Source: Lactobacillus gigeriorum DSM 23908 = CRBIP 24.85
GTDB lineage: Bacteria > Bacillota > Bacilli > Lactobacillales > Lactobacillaceae
Direction: 5' to 3'
DNA: 64,000 nucleotides
Assembly (NCBI RefSeq): GCF_000296855.1
Contig: NZ_CAKC01000086.1
Location: forward strand, 1 to 64,000
Shown here: in pieces, positions 15,613 to 25,656 of the stretch
How positions within the stretch are numbered: position 1 is the stretch's first letter
Layout: every line of letters begins with the position of its first letter
Position numbers and translations under genes: made by a program
The notes under the pieces: model-generated
What the model saw: the letters and a program-made list of their open reading frames with translations, nothing else
Database searches by the model: none
Told to the model about the DNA's origin: nothing

Positions 15613-17333
15613 AATTGGCGATAGCGCTCTTCATTTTTCCATAACTCTGCAGGACTACCTTGCATATTGAGTTCACCATCTTCAATGAAAATAACTTGAT
15701 CCATTAAGTCAATTCCTTGTAAGTGGTGGGTTATCCAAATTAAAGTCTTATCCTTTAGTTGCGTCATAATCGTATTGATTACCGCTTGCTCAGTTATTGG
15801 ATCAAGACCAACAGTTGGTTCATCTAATAAAATAATTGGTGCGTCTTTTAACAAAATCCGCGCTAGCGCCAAACGGTGACGCTCACCACCAGAAAAACGT
15901 AATCCTGCTTCTTGCACCATAGTTTCCAGCTGATTTGGCAATTTTTTAACCATATTAGCTAAGCCAACTCGCTCTAAAACATCCCACAATTGTTCATCAG
16001 TCGCCTCTTCGTTACCAAGGCGCAAGTTATTAGCGATGCTGGTATTGAACAAATATGGCGTTTGATTGATAACACCAATGTAATTGGTGATCTGATCGCC
16101 AAATTCACTGGTTGCAACGCCGTTCAATTCGATTGAACCGCTATTTGGTTTACGATCGCCTCGGATTAAGGTAGCTAAAGTACTCTTACCTGAACCACTC
16201 TTACCAAGAATTGCTAATTTTTCACCAGCATGGATCTGAAGATTTAAGCCACGCAAAATCTCACGGCTGGTATTAGGATACGTATAGTGAACATTGGTCA
16301 AAGTTAAATCATAAGGAGCTTCAATCGCCACTTTTTTAGCTTCTTCCTTAGTTGGTACTGGCAAGTCATTTAATCTTACCAAAGAATCTTGGTAAACGTT
16401 GGTTTCTTGAGCTGCACCAGGCAATTGGGCTAAAGCATCAACTACTGGAAAGGCTGCTAAAGTAAAGGCCGCAATCCAGTTAGTCATTTGACTTGGGTGA
16501 CCACCAAAGGTAGCTGCTCCCCAAACAATTAAAGAAACAATACCAAGCAAGTACAAAATTTGTAAGCAGAAATCACGCATTCGCTCAAATTTAGCCATTT
16601 GCAAATGGACATCTAATAATTTATTTTGACTAGCTACATGAAGCTTCAAGTACTCATTGCTTCGACCAGAAAGTACCCAGTCGGCAACTCCCATAACATT
16701 ATCGGTCAAATCTACATAAAGTTGATCTTGCAATTGTTTGCGATAAACTTGTCTAGCACCGTTTACTAAAACGGACCAGATTGGAATCGCAAAAATGATT
16801 AGACCAAATACCAAAAGCATCCATAGACCCATGATTGGCGATAAGACGCCCAATCCAACTACAATAATTGTGTACAGGCCCCATGACACTAGCATTGGAA
16901 AAATCGACCGTAAGTATAAGTTTTGAATATGGCTGACATCATCTGACAGCAGACCTAAGATATCACCTAATTGATACTTACTATTGAAAAAGACGGCATC
17001 TTGTTCCAAGGAATCATACAGGCGTTGTCTTAACTTGGAAGTCATTTTTAAAACCCAGTTGTGACTAACCAAGCGTTCCAAATACCGAAAAGTTGGTCGA
17101 GCAATACCGAAGGCTCTTGTTAATACAATGGGCACATAAATCAACAAGATATTTTCTGGCTTAGTCGCTGCTTTACTGATCAAATACCCAGAAGTGAACA
17201 TTAATCCCGCTCCAGCAACATAAGTCATAATTCCTAAGAAAATAGCGATGATCAAGCTCTTTTTATATTGACGCAAAAAGGGCTTTACCCAGCGATCATG
17301 CTCTAAAGCTTTAAAGATCGGTAGTTTCTTCAT
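15588..17333 (-). CDS. cydC: Thiol reductant ABC exporter subunit CydC
   Basis: Half-transporter of 581 residues: six-helix membrane domain (about 20-310) followed by an ATPase domain with G-K-S-G-S-G-K-S-T, F-S-G-G-E-R-H-R and I-I-L-L-D-E-P-T-V-G-L-D. With CydD it forms the exporter needed for cytochrome bd maturation, known in E. coli to move glutathione/cysteine or affect haem delivery. Its start overlaps the end of cydD by 23 bp, indicating translational coupling. It is the last gene of the cydABDC operon. C versus D naming follows position and similarity and could be swapped in other schemes. Confidence 0.88.
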   Translation of the reverse strand: MKKLPIFKALEHDRWVKPFLRQYKKSLIIAIFLGIMTYVAGAGLMFTSGYLISKAATKPENILLIYVPIVLTRAFGIARPTFRYLERLVSHNWVLKMTSKLRQRLYDSLEQDAVFFNSKYQLGDILGLLSDDVSHIQNLYLRSIFPMLVSWGLYTIIVVGLGVLSPIMGLWMLLVFGLIIFAIPIWSVLVNGARQVYRKQLQDQLYVDLTDNVMGVADWVLSGRSNEYLKLHVASQNKLLDVHLQMAKFERMRDFCLQILYLLGIVSLIVWGAATFGGHPSQMTNWIAAFTLAAFPVVDALAQLPGAAQETNVYQDSLVRLNDLPVPTKEEAKKVAIEAPYDLTLTNVHYTYPNTSREILRGLNLQIHAGEKLAILGKSGSGKSTLATLIRGDRKPNSGSIELNGVATSEFGDQITNYIGVINQTPYLFNTSIANNLRLGNEEATDEQLWDVLERVGLANMVKKLPNQLETMVQEAGLRFSGGERHRLALARILLKDAPIILLDEPTVGLDPITEQAVINTIMTQLKDKTLIWITHHLQGIDLMDQVIFIEDGELNMQGSPAELWKNEERYRQLKKADQGL

Positions 17334-19044
17334 CCTTAATTTCCCCTCTCATTTCTTGCATCAATTGGCTAAAGTAGCCCTTTTTAGCGGCAAGTTCATC
17401 ATAAGTACCTTGCTCAACTAGCTTTCCATGATTCATTACCAAGATGTAATCCATCTCTTTAACCCAGTGCATCCGGTGGGTTGCAAAGAGCACCAGCTTA
17501 TTCTGCATCAGTGGTAACATACGCTCTTTCAAGTCAATCTCGGTTTCAATATCCAAGTGAGCGGTTGGTTCATCAAAAATCATAACTTGCCGGCTATGAT
17601 CTAGTAGCGCTCTAGCCAAAGCAATTCTCTGTGCTTGACCACCTGATAATACTCGTTGACCTTGCCCAATAATCGTATCAAGTCCTTCTGGCAGCTCAGC
17701 TACTAAATCGTCTAACCCCATAATATGAATGGCTGATTTAATTTCTTCATCAGTAGCTTCTGGAGTGTAAAAAGCAATATTTTCGCGTAAGCTAGCAGTA
17801 AACACATAAGGGTTCTGTGGGATATAAACCATCTGTTTATGCCAGTCAGGAATATTCATCGTCTTAGCAGCTTGGCCTTCAATCGTTATTTCACCTTCAG
17901 ACGGTGTCAAAAAACCACTAAGAAGGTTAATTAAACTACTCTTACCAGAACCACTCATTCCGATAATTCCCACCTTGAGATTGCCTTTTAAGTCCAAATT
18001 AATAGGTCCAATTTGGGCACCTTCTGGATATTGATAATTAAGATCCTTGATCTTAAGTTCAGCATCATTATTCCAGTCGGTTAAAGCTAGTTCTTCAGAA
18101 ATTTCCTTTGGAGCATCAATCAATTGATTGATCCGCTTAAAAGCATTCTTACCATCCAAAGTTGCATGATAGTCACCAGCAAAGTTTCTAATCGGTAAGA
18201 AATATTCTGGTGCTAAAATCAAGATTCCTAACGCTGGGAATAGCTGCATTTCACCTCTTAATAAGGCAAAGCCAAGGTAAACTGCTACCACCGCAATTGA
18301 CAAAGTAGTGAAGAAGTCCAAAGCAAAAGTTGACAGCATTGCTATCTTTAACACATTCATTGTCTTCTTACGGAAGTTTTCACTAAGTGTAAAAATACTA
18401 CGTGAGTAACGCTTACTCAAACCGAAATATTTTAAAGTGTCAATTCCACGAAGCGAATCGATAAAGTTGTTCGACAGGTGTTGGAAATTACCAAATTGTT
18501 TATCGGCTTTGCTTTGGGCAGCATAACCTAGAACAATCATGAATAAAACAATTAATGGATACATTGCCAGAAGAATTACTGCAGATTGCCAGTTAAGAAA
18601 AAGCATTGCTACAAAAATAATTACTGGTACAGCCATCATTGTCAATACTTTGCTGTAAATCAGCTTAATGTAATTACGAACCTCATCGATTCCATCAAGT
18701 GCCATAGTAATCAAGCTACCTGTTCCCTGTCTTTGGACCATTGCTTGTCCTTCATTGAACACTTTCATCAACAAGGTCGTCCGCAATTCTTCAGAAACTT
18801 GGCTAGAATAATTTTCTAACCAACCTCCTCTTATCCAGTCAGCTAATTGGCGCAAGCTAAAGCATGCTACAAATGCTAACAATATCAGCCAATCCATCGT
18901 GTGCCCTTGCCATAACTTAGTTAACAGCCAGCTAAGCGACAAGGCTTGTCCAATAATCAAAAAAGCTTGCAGAACTTCTAGTACCGCAAGCTTTCTTACG
19001 ATCGAATTGGCACCTGTTAATTGAAATAGATGTCGATCAATCAT
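17311..19044 (-). CDS. cydD: Thiol reductant ABC exporter subunit CydD
   Basis: Half-transporter of 577 residues: transmembrane domain (about 15-305) and ATPase domain with G-M-S-G-S-G-K-S-S (Walker A), V-L-S-G-G-Q-A-Q-R (signature) and V-M-I-F-D-E-P-T-A-H-L-D (Walker B). It pairs with CydC to support cytochrome bd assembly. The start ATG at 19044 shares a base with the stop of cydB, and its 3' end overlaps cydC, so all four cyd genes should be one tightly coupled transcript. Confidence 0.88.
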   Translation of the reverse strand: MIDRHLFQLTGANSIVRKLAVLEVLQAFLIIGQALSLSWLLTKLWQGHTMDWLILLAFVACFSLRQLADWIRGGWLENYSSQVSEELRTTLLMKVFNEGQAMVQRQGTGSLITMALDGIDEVRNYIKLIYSKVLTMMAVPVIIFVAMLFLNWQSAVILLAMYPLIVLFMIVLGYAAQSKADKQFGNFQHLSNNFIDSLRGIDTLKYFGLSKRYSRSIFTLSENFRKKTMNVLKIAMLSTFALDFFTTLSIAVVAVYLGFALLRGEMQLFPALGILILAPEYFLPIRNFAGDYHATLDGKNAFKRINQLIDAPKEISEELALTDWNNDAELKIKDLNYQYPEGAQIGPINLDLKGNLKVGIIGMSGSGKSSLINLLSGFLTPSEGEITIEGQAAKTMNIPDWHKQMVYIPQNPYVFTASLRENIAFYTPEATDEEIKSAIHIMGLDDLVAELPEGLDTIIGQGQRVLSGGQAQRIALARALLDHSRQVMIFDEPTAHLDIETEIDLKERMLPLMQNKLVLFATHRMHWVKEMDYILVMNHGKLVEQGTYDELAAKKGYFSQLMQEMRGEIKDEETTDL

Positions 19045-20060
19045 TAATAACCTTCTCCTACTCTAGGCATTTCAATTCGTTTACGTAACATCCAGTAACT
19101 CCAGATAGTGTAAGCAAGAACGATTGGGACAAAGATGCAAGTTGCAATCGTCATTACCACCAAAGTGTAATTGCTTGATGATGAACTTTGAATTACCAAG
19201 TTGAATTTGCTGCTGATTGAAGAAATCATCAATCTTGGGAATAACCCACTGAAGAGCAATGCAACTAAGGAAACTAAAGTTAAACCGCTACTGATAAATG
19301 CCATACCTTGCTTGTTCTTGAAAGTTCCCACATGTGCACTGACAGAGAAACCAACAATCAATACTAAGCAAAGTAAGGTTGCAAATGGATGAACGCGTAA
19401 GAAATCAGTTTGGAATATTAATAATAAAGCAAAGATTACTTCACCAACGTACAATACCCAGTAAAGAGCTTGTGCATATGTTTGAGCTCTTTCAGAAATT
19501 GCACCTTTAGTCTTCAAAGTAATGTAGTTCAAACCATGTAAGTAGCAAAGCAAAGTTAACGCAACGCCACCTACAATTGAGAACCAGTTAAAGTAATCAA
19601 AGAAATGAGCATACATATTGCCTTTAGCATCAATTGGCATCCCCTTAATCATCGAAATAAACATTACTCCGAAAAGGAATGGTGCCAAGAAGCTACCTAA
19701 AGCCATCATATTTTCCCAGAAATCTTTGTTCTTTTCTGCACTCTTTGCACGGAATTCAAATGAAACACCACGCAAAATCAATGCTACCAAAATGAACAAC
19801 AAGATCATGTAATAGCCTGAGAATAATGAGGCATACCAGTATGGGAATGAAGCAAACATGGCTCCACCAGCGGTGATCAACCAAACTTCATTACCATCCC
19901 AAACTGGTCCAATAGTTGAAATAATTTGGCTTCTTTCTTTGCGATTATGAGCAAGCGTCTTAACAGCCATACCCACACCCAAGTCAAATCCATCAAGGAA
20001 GAAGAAACCTGAGAACAAAACGCCAATCAAAATGAACCATAAGATCTGTAAAAATGACAT
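19044..20060 (-). CDS. cydB: Cytochrome bd quinol oxidase subunit II
   Basis: Membrane protein of 338 residues with about nine helices, beginning S-F-L-Q-I-L-W-F-I-L-I-G-V-L-F-S-G-F-F. The family motif F-F-L-D-G-F-D-L-G-V-G follows, and G-P-V-W-D-G-N-E-V-W-L is at about residue 60. It supports the haem-containing subunit CydA in the terminal oxidase that reduces oxygen to water with quinol. The open frame extends upstream, but ATG 20060 is the real start, two bases after the cydA stop, with a GGGGG-type ribosome-binding site inside cydA. The C-terminus is R-V-G-E-G-Y. Confidence 0.92.
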   Translation of the reverse strand: MSFLQILWFILIGVLFSGFFFLDGFDLGVGMAVKTLAHNRKERSQIISTIGPVWDGNEVWLITAGGAMFASFPYWYASLFSGYYMILLFILVALILRGVSFEFRAKSAEKNKDFWENMMALGSFLAPFLFGVMFISMIKGMPIDAKGNMYAHFFDYFNWFSIVGGVALTLLCYLHGLNYITLKTKGAISERAQTYAQALYWVLYVGEVIFALLLIFQTDFLRVHPFATLLCLVLIVGFSVSAHVGTFKNKQGMAFISSGLTLVSLVALLFSGLFPRLMISSISSKFNLVIQSSSSSNYTLVVMTIATCIFVPIVLAYTIWSYWMLRKRIEMPRVGEGY

Positions 20061-20061
20061 T

Positions 20062-21495
20062 TTAGAAGGCCCCCTTTGCAAATGGATCAGTTGCCTTGCT
20101 TTCAGATTCAGCTGCAGCATATTCTTCTGGATCATTCTTCATGAAACGTACGATCAAGCTGATTAAGACAATTGCCAAACCAGTGAACAAGCAGAAGTAA
20201 ATAATGTTAGAAGCTAGTAATGAACCAGCTGAAACGTTTGGTGACACACTTTGTTCAATCGTGAATAAACCGTAAACAGTCCATGGCGCACGACCTAATT
20301 CAGTAATCAACCAACCACAAGTGTTAGCAATAAATGGGGTAAAGGTCATCAAAGCTACTACCCAAAGCATCCACTTGTGCTCGTAAAGCGATTGCTTCTT
20401 CTTACGAGTCGTAACCAAACCAACGATTGAAACTAAAGCCATCAAAGCACCGAAACCAGCCATGAATCTAAATGACCAGAACAAAGTATTAACTGGTACG
20501 TAGTAGTTCATCTTGTGACCTGCAATTTCAGTACCATACTTCTTCTTCATTTCAGCGTTGATTTCTTCCATACCCTTAACTGAACCAGTAGTCTTACCGT
20601 ATGACAAAATACTCAACATGTAAGGAACTTCAATCTTACCCTTAACTTCATGAGTCTTAGTATCAGCAATACCAACTACTGTCCATGGAGCATGCTCGCC
20701 AGTAGTCTTGTATAAAGCTTCAGTGGCAGCAAATTTCATAGGTTGTTCATTGATCAAGTACTTCATTTGCAAGTCACCCATCAACATAGTTGCGAGTGAG
20801 AAAATAAGCATCATCCCCATGCCCAAGCGCATTGTCTTGTGGTAGATTTGCTTACTTGCGTCTGAAATAGTGCGTTTCTTCAAGAATTGGAAAGCAGTTA
20901 AACCAGTAATAATAGTTGCACCAGTTAAAAGGGCACCAATTACTACGTGGCTGTATTCAAATAACAATTGCTTATTAGTAAGCAAGGCAGCAAAGTCTAC
21001 CATTTCGGCACGACCGTGACGAATAGTAAAGCCAACTGGGTGTTGCATGAATGAGTTGGCTGCCAAAATCCACAAAGCTGAGGTCATGGTACCAAACACA
21101 ACCATCCAGATGAAGAAGACGTGTAGTCCCTTACCCACTTTATTCCAGGTAAACATCCACAATCCGATAAAGGTTGATTCAATGAAGAATGATAGTAAAG
21201 CTTCGAATGCAAGAGGAGCACCGAAAATATCACCCATGAATCTTGAATAATCGGACCAGTTCATACCGAATTGGAATTCCTGAATCAAACCAGTTACCAC
21301 TCCGACAGCAAAGCTTAGCAAGAAGACATTGCTCCAGAATTTCGCCATTTTTTTGTATTCAGAATTGCCAGTACGAACATAAATTGATTCCATCACAGCA
21401 ACCACAAATGCCGTACCGATTGAAAACGGTACAAAGAAGAAGTGGAATACTGTGGTCATAGCAAATTGGAATCGTGCTAGACTAACAATACCCAT
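20062..21495 (-). CDS. cydA: Cytochrome bd quinol oxidase subunit I
   Basis: Haem-bearing subunit of 477 residues. N-terminal R-F-Q-F-A-M-T-T-V-F-H contains the haem d-side His18. E-Y-S-H-V-V-I-G-A-L-L-T-G at about 180-192 contains the b558 His, and G-R-A-P-W-T-V-Y-G-L (about 394-403) corresponds to the conserved GRQPW region. The quinol-binding loop is the short Q-loop type usual in Firmicutes. It oxidises menaquinol and reduces oxygen without pumping protons. Haem must come from the environment in typical lactobacilli; that is family knowledge. The start has a near-perfect GGAGGTGT site. First gene of cydABDC. Confidence 0.95.
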   Translation of the reverse strand: MGIVSLARFQFAMTTVFHFFFVPFSIGTAFVVAVMESIYVRTGNSEYKKMAKFWSNVFLLSFAVGVVTGLIQEFQFGMNWSDYSRFMGDIFGAPLAFEALLSFFIESTFIGLWMFTWNKVGKGLHVFFIWMVVFGTMTSALWILAANSFMQHPVGFTIRHGRAEMVDFAALLTNKQLLFEYSHVVIGALLTGATIITGLTAFQFLKKRTISDASKQIYHKTMRLGMGMMLIFSLATMLMGDLQMKYLINEQPMKFAATEALYKTTGEHAPWTVVGIADTKTHEVKGKIEVPYMLSILSYGKTTGSVKGMEEINAEMKKKYGTEIAGHKMNYYVPVNTLFWSFRFMAGFGALMALVSIVGLVTTRKKKQSLYEHKWMLWVVALMTFTPFIANTCGWLITELGRAPWTVYGLFTIEQSVSPNVSAGSLLASNIIYFCLFTGLAIVLISLIVRFMKNDPEEYAAAESESKATDPFAKGAF

Positions 21496-21600
21496 TGATT
21501 ACACCTCCATAAAGTAATCAGAGCTATTATTTTAATAACATCTATTATTTAATAATCGACATCTATAAGTTTATAGCTATTAGTCAAACCTTACAAGTAA

Positions 21601-21621
21601 ATAATTAAATTTTTTAATTAT
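21601..21621. promoter_or_regulatory. Palindrome upstream of cydA
   Basis: Perfect 9-3-9 palindrome ATAATTAAA-TTT-TTTAATTAT about 110 bp before the cydA start. Two smaller AT-rich palindromes lie nearer (21527-21538, 21544-21556). Possibly an operator, but AT-rich composition makes chance matches likely. It is not a canonical Rex site. Confidence 0.3.
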
Positions 21622-21677
21622 CGCTTTGTCGGTCATCTACTATAATTATAAACTTTTTTTACAAAATAGACAGTATG

Positions 21678-22352
21678 TCACTTGAAAAATATCGTAAAAA
21701 TAATTGGTATAAGTAACGCTGGCAAGAAGTCTAAAGTCTTAATTTCTCTGATTTTTAGTAAGCTCATACCTGTACATGCAATCAAAAAACCACCAATAAT
21801 AGAAATTTCGGTCAACAATGGTCCACTAAAGAACCCAGCTGATAAGTATTTTGCAATAACAAAAATCAAACCCTGCCAGCAAAATAGCACTGGCGCTACT
21901 AAAATCATCCCCCAGCCAAAACTAGCACCAAATACCATCGATGTTACAAAATCAAGCGTTGCATTAGTATAAAGCATCGTATTATCGCCTTTAACTGCTG
22001 CCATTACCGGTCCAACAATTGACAAAGTGCCAATGCAACATAGCAAAATTTCAGTTGCTAGTCCTTTGCCTAATTTCGATTTGCCTAAACGCGCAATTAA
22101 ACGGTTGAAGCGGCCATCAATATCGATAAATGTTCCTAGTAGCGCCCCCAGCGATAAACTAACAATAAACAAAACTGGATACTTGCTCTTAGGCAAATTG
22201 TTAACTACGTTTTGCATTCCAATTCCAAATGCAGCTAATCCCATTGCGGTGTACAAAACCTGTTCATACTTGGCTTTGATACCTTTTTTCATAACTGCAC
22301 CAATACTAGTCCCAACTAAAAGTGCTAGCGTATTGGTAATTGTTCCAATCAT
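21678..22352 (-). CDS. DUF554 family membrane protein
   Basis: Protein of 224 residues with about six membrane segments. It begins M-I-G-T-I-T-N-T-L-A-L-L-V-G-T-S-I-G, and T-A-M-G-L-A-A-F-G-I-G-M (about 35-46) is also typical of DUF554 (YdfK/YqgA-like) proteins. No activity is established for the family; it is thought to be transport-related. Start is ATG 22352 with AAGGAAG upstream. It lies downstream of an LCP-family gene and terminator, on the same strand, so is probably transcribed separately. Confidence 0.8.
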   Translation of the reverse strand: MIGTITNTLALLVGTSIGAVMKKGIKAKYEQVLYTAMGLAAFGIGMQNVVNNLPKSKYPVLFIVSLSLGALLGTFIDIDGRFNRLIARLGKSKLGKGLATEILLCCIGTLSIVGPVMAAVKGDNTMLYTNATLDFVTSMVFGASFGWGMILVAPVLFCWQGLIFVIAKYLSAGFFSGPLLTEISIIGGFLIACTGMSLLKIREIKTLDFLPALLIPIIFTIFFK

Positions 22353-22372
22353 TTTTCCACTTCCTTTTCAAG

Positions 22373-22402
22373 CAAAAACGCGTATCGCACGATACACGTT
22401 TT
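22373..22402 (-). terminator. Terminator of the LCP gene
   Basis: Hairpin AAAACGTGTATCG / CGATACGCGTTTTT on the minus strand, just after the stop at 22415. Confidence 0.75.
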
Positions 22403-22414
22403 AGTAATCAATTG

Positions 22415-23617
22415 TCATTTAAAGATATCAAAAATCCCTTTTTTACTTGTAGAATTTGCATTATTTGCTGGCGTCGTATCAACTTTAGTGTCATTTTCAC
22501 CTGTTCCCTGATCATATACCCGGTAAGTAGTAAATGCTTCAGGATTTGACCAATCAACGTTATTAGCATTCAACTCGTTTTGACGCGTTTCTTCATTATT
22601 GACAGTTACCTTAGCCAAATTAAGATTTTTTCTAACCATATTCGAAATTTTTTGAATTGCTGGCGTTGAGGCCACTTGAATTGAGGCACCATCAATCCAT
22701 GCATCATGACCTTGCAAGTAGTTGCTCTTAAGATTTTTGATCGTACCACGATAATTGAGCGCTAAGAAAAACATGTCGTTAAAACTCAAATTCGTCTTAA
22801 CATACTTAGCAAAAATTTGTACCAACTTACGGTAATTGCTGATTGTATTAACCGACATTGCCTTATGGGCAACTGTTTCAATTACTTGGCGTTGCCGCAA
22901 TTGGCGTCCGTAGTCGCCACGGGGATCTTCTTTACGCATCCGAACGTAAGCCACGGCATGGCGACCATTCAAATGTTGTTTTCCTTTATGGAAGTCACAC
23001 CAATCATATGAAAAATCAAATGGTACCTGGACATCAACGCCACCTACGGCATTAACAAGGCTCTTAAGAGCTTTCATATTAACTTCGACATAATAATAGA
23101 TTGGGACATTAAACAGGCTCTCAACGGTTTTTACAGCTCCCTGATTGCCACCAACTTGATATGCGGAATTTACCCGAAACATAAAGTATTTATTTCCTGG
23201 GTCGCCTTTAATATCAGCAAGCGTATCACGTGGGATTGAAGTCATCGTAGCCGTATTTTTGCTAGGATTAGCGGTTGCCAAAATCATTGTGTCAGAATTC
23301 CCTTGGTCGTGACGACCTTCAATTCCTTGATCGACTCCCAAAATTAAAACCGAAATCGGCTGCTTGCTAGCAATGCGAGCAGAAGTTGCTCCAGGGCTAC
23401 CACTAGCACGATCGATGCCATTATGAAGCGCAAAATAAAAATGCGCTCCCCACGAAAGCGTAATCCCTACTAGCAAAATCAAAACCAAACCCAAACCACG
23501 AGCTAGGACATTCCCTGTTTTTAAGCCAGTTAAATCAAGTGCTAAAGTACGGTTACGTTTTAAATTTAGTGAAGAATGGGTTCTACGATATTCTTCTCTA
23601 TTAGGATGTTGGTCCAT
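22415..23617 (-). CDS. LytR-CpsA-Psr (LCP) family wall glycopolymer transferase
   Basis: Protein of 400 residues: short cytoplasmic N-terminus, one membrane anchor (about 33-55), then an extracellular LCP domain (about 80-300). Family hallmarks are V-L-I-L-G-V-D, S-D-T-M-I-L-A-T, T-S-I-P-R-D-T-L, R-V-N-S-A-Y and V-N-A-V-G-G-V-D-V. The Arg-rich tract H-A-V-A-Y-V-R-M-R (R-x-R) is also present. LCP enzymes transfer teichoic acids or capsular chains from lipid carriers to peptidoglycan. The Thr/Asn/Ser-rich tail (about 345-400) looks disordered. Monocistronic. Confidence 0.88.
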   Translation of the reverse strand: MDQHPNREEYRRTHSSLNLKRNRTLALDLTGLKTGNVLARGLGLVLILLVGITLSWGAHFYFALHNGIDRASGSPGATSARIASKQPISVLILGVDQGIEGRHDQGNSDTMILATANPSKNTATMTSIPRDTLADIKGDPGNKYFMFRVNSAYQVGGNQGAVKTVESLFNVPIYYYVEVNMKALKSLVNAVGGVDVQVPFDFSYDWCDFHKGKQHLNGRHAVAYVRMRKEDPRGDYGRQLRQRQVIETVAHKAMSVNTISNYRKLVQIFAKYVKTNLSFNDMFFLALNYRGTIKNLKSNYLQGHDAWIDGASIQVASTPAIQKISNMVRKNLNLAKVTVNNEETRQNELNANNVDWSNPEAFTTYRVYDQGTGENDTKVDTTPANNANSTSKKGIFDIFK

Positions 23618-23780
23618 ACTTAATTAATTTTCCTTCCAAATGTGTCATTCTAACATCTATTAATACCACTTTATAGGTCATGTTAACAGATTTCAAGCAA
23701 AAATTTAGAATAACTTATTCTTTGTCTTTTTTCTTCTTTTCATCTAAAATTAAAAAAAATACTTTTAAAGGAGAAAAAAG

Positions 23781-25580
23781 ATGGCAATTCCAAATCGTAA
23801 CGAAGTCCCTAAAGAACTAACCTGGGATTTGACTCGTATTTTTAAAACTGATCAAGAATGGGAACAAGCTTTACAAGAAGTTAAAGCTGAAGTAGCTGCA
23901 CTTCCAGACTTAGAAGCAAACTTTACCAACTCTGGTACCGCTCTTTATGAAGGCTTAACTCAAATTTTAGCCGTTCAACGCAAATTGGAAAAAGTTTACG
24001 TTTATGCCAGCATGTCGAGCGACGTCGATACTTCAGACAGCCATTATTTAGGTTACACTGCGAAGGCACAAGGTTTAGCCGCTCAATTTGAAGCTGCTAG
24101 CTCCTTCATGAATCCTAAGATCCTCAGCTTATCTGAAGCAGAAATAGCTGCTTTTAAAGAAGCTGAGCCTCGTCTCAAAGAATATGCACATTTACTTGAT
24201 GTAATTACCAGCAAGCGTCCGCACACTCTTAGTGCCGAAGCAGAAAAGCTGGTAGCTGATGCCGGTGATGCTTTGAGCGTTTCTGCCAATACTTTCGGAG
24301 TATTAACTAATTCCGACATGGAATACGGCTATGTACAAGACGAAGATGGTGAAATGGTTCAACTTTCTGACGGTTTATATTCTATTTTGATTCAATCACA
24401 AAACCGCGCTGTTCGTAAAAATGCCTTCGACGTAATGTATGCTGCTTATGGTCAATTCGGCAACTCACTTGCATCTACGCTTTCTGGAACAGTTAAAGCT
24501 CATAATTATCAAGCACGCGTTCATAAATACGCTTCTGCTCGTGAAGCTGCCTTAGCTGCTAATGGTATCCCTACTGTGGTTTACGATACTTTAATTAAAG
24601 AAGTTAATAGCCACTTAGACTTGCTTCATCGCTACGTTGCATTACGTAAAAAGATTCTAGGTCTTAAAGACTTACAAATGTGGGATATGTACGTGCCTTT
24701 AACTGGCGAGCCAGCCTTAAGCTACAACTTTGAAGAAGCCAAAGCTGAAGCCAAAAAAGCCTTAGCACCACTTGGTGAAGATTACTTAAAGCATGTCGAT
24801 CACATTTTTAACGACCGCGTTATCGATGTTGTTGAAAATAAAAATAAACGTACCGGCGCATATTCAGGTGGTTCATACGATACTGATCCATATGAATTGT
24901 TAAACTGGGAAGATACGTTAGACTCACTTTACACTTTAGTTCATGAAACTGGCCACTCCATGCACTCATGGTACACTCGTCATAACCAACCATACGTATA
25001 TGGCGACTACCCAATTTTTGTAGCTGAAATTGCTTCAACTACTAACGAAAACATTTTGACCGAATACTTCTTAAATAAAGTAACCGATCCTAAGACAAGA
25101 GCCTTCCTATTGAATCACTTCCTTGATTCCTTCAAGGGCACCTTGTTCCGTCAAACTCAATTTGCAGAATTCGAACAATTCATCCATGAAGCTGATGCTA
25201 ACGGCGAAGCATTAACTGCCCAAGCGCTTGACGAATTTTATGGCGATCTAAACCAACGTTATTACGGCGATAGTGTTGAACCAGGTGGCGATATTGCCAA
25301 GGAATGGTCACGAATTCCTCACTTCTACTACGACTTCTACGTTTACCAATACGCAACTGGCTTTGCTGCCGCAACTGCCTTAGCTAACAAAGTTGTCAAC
25401 GGTACCCCTGAAGATGTTGAAGCTTACCTCACTTATTTGAAGTCCGGTTCAAGTGATAATGCTGTTGAAATCATGAAACGTGCTGGCGTAGACATGACTA
25501 AACCTGACTACCTAGAAGATGCTTTTGCAATTTTCGAAAAGCGCTTGAATGAATTCGAAAGTCTTTTAGGCAAATTCTAG
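23781..25580 (+). CDS. pepF: Oligoendopeptidase F
   Basis: M3-family zinc metallopeptidase of 599 residues, the usual length for PepF. The zinc motif H-E-T-G-H-S (about 388-393) provides two His ligands and the catalytic Glu. The third ligand is expected in E-I-A-S-T-T-N-E (about 416-423). It cleaves peptides of roughly 7-17 residues in the cytoplasm during peptide utilisation. Starts with ATG behind AAAGGAG. Monocistronic, convergent with the lactate oxidase gene across a shared terminator. Confidence 0.93.
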   Translation: MAIPNRNEVPKELTWDLTRIFKTDQEWEQALQEVKAEVAALPDLEANFTNSGTALYEGLTQILAVQRKLEKVYVYASMSSDVDTSDSHYLGYTAKAQGLAAQFEAASSFMNPKILSLSEAEIAAFKEAEPRLKEYAHLLDVITSKRPHTLSAEAEKLVADAGDALSVSANTFGVLTNSDMEYGYVQDEDGEMVQLSDGLYSILIQSQNRAVRKNAFDVMYAAYGQFGNSLASTLSGTVKAHNYQARVHKYASAREAALAANGIPTVVYDTLIKEVNSHLDLLHRYVALRKKILGLKDLQMWDMYVPLTGEPALSYNFEEAKAEAKKALAPLGEDYLKHVDHIFNDRVIDVVENKNKRTGAYSGGSYDTDPYELLNWEDTLDSLYTLVHETGHSMHSWYTRHNQPYVYGDYPIFVAEIASTTNENILTEYFLNKVTDPKTRAFLLNHFLDSFKGTLFRQTQFAEFEQFIHEADANGEALTAQALDEFYGDLNQRYYGDSVEPGGDIAKEWSRIPHFYYDFYVYQYATGFAAATALANKVVNGTPEDVEAYLTYLKSGSSDNAVEIMKRAGVDMTKPDYLEDAFAIFEKRLNEFESLLGKF

Positions 25581-25656
25581 AAATCTGATAAAATTTAATT
25601 TGACTAACTGATCAAGGAAATATATAACAGTAGAGGAAAGAAAATATTTCTCACAT

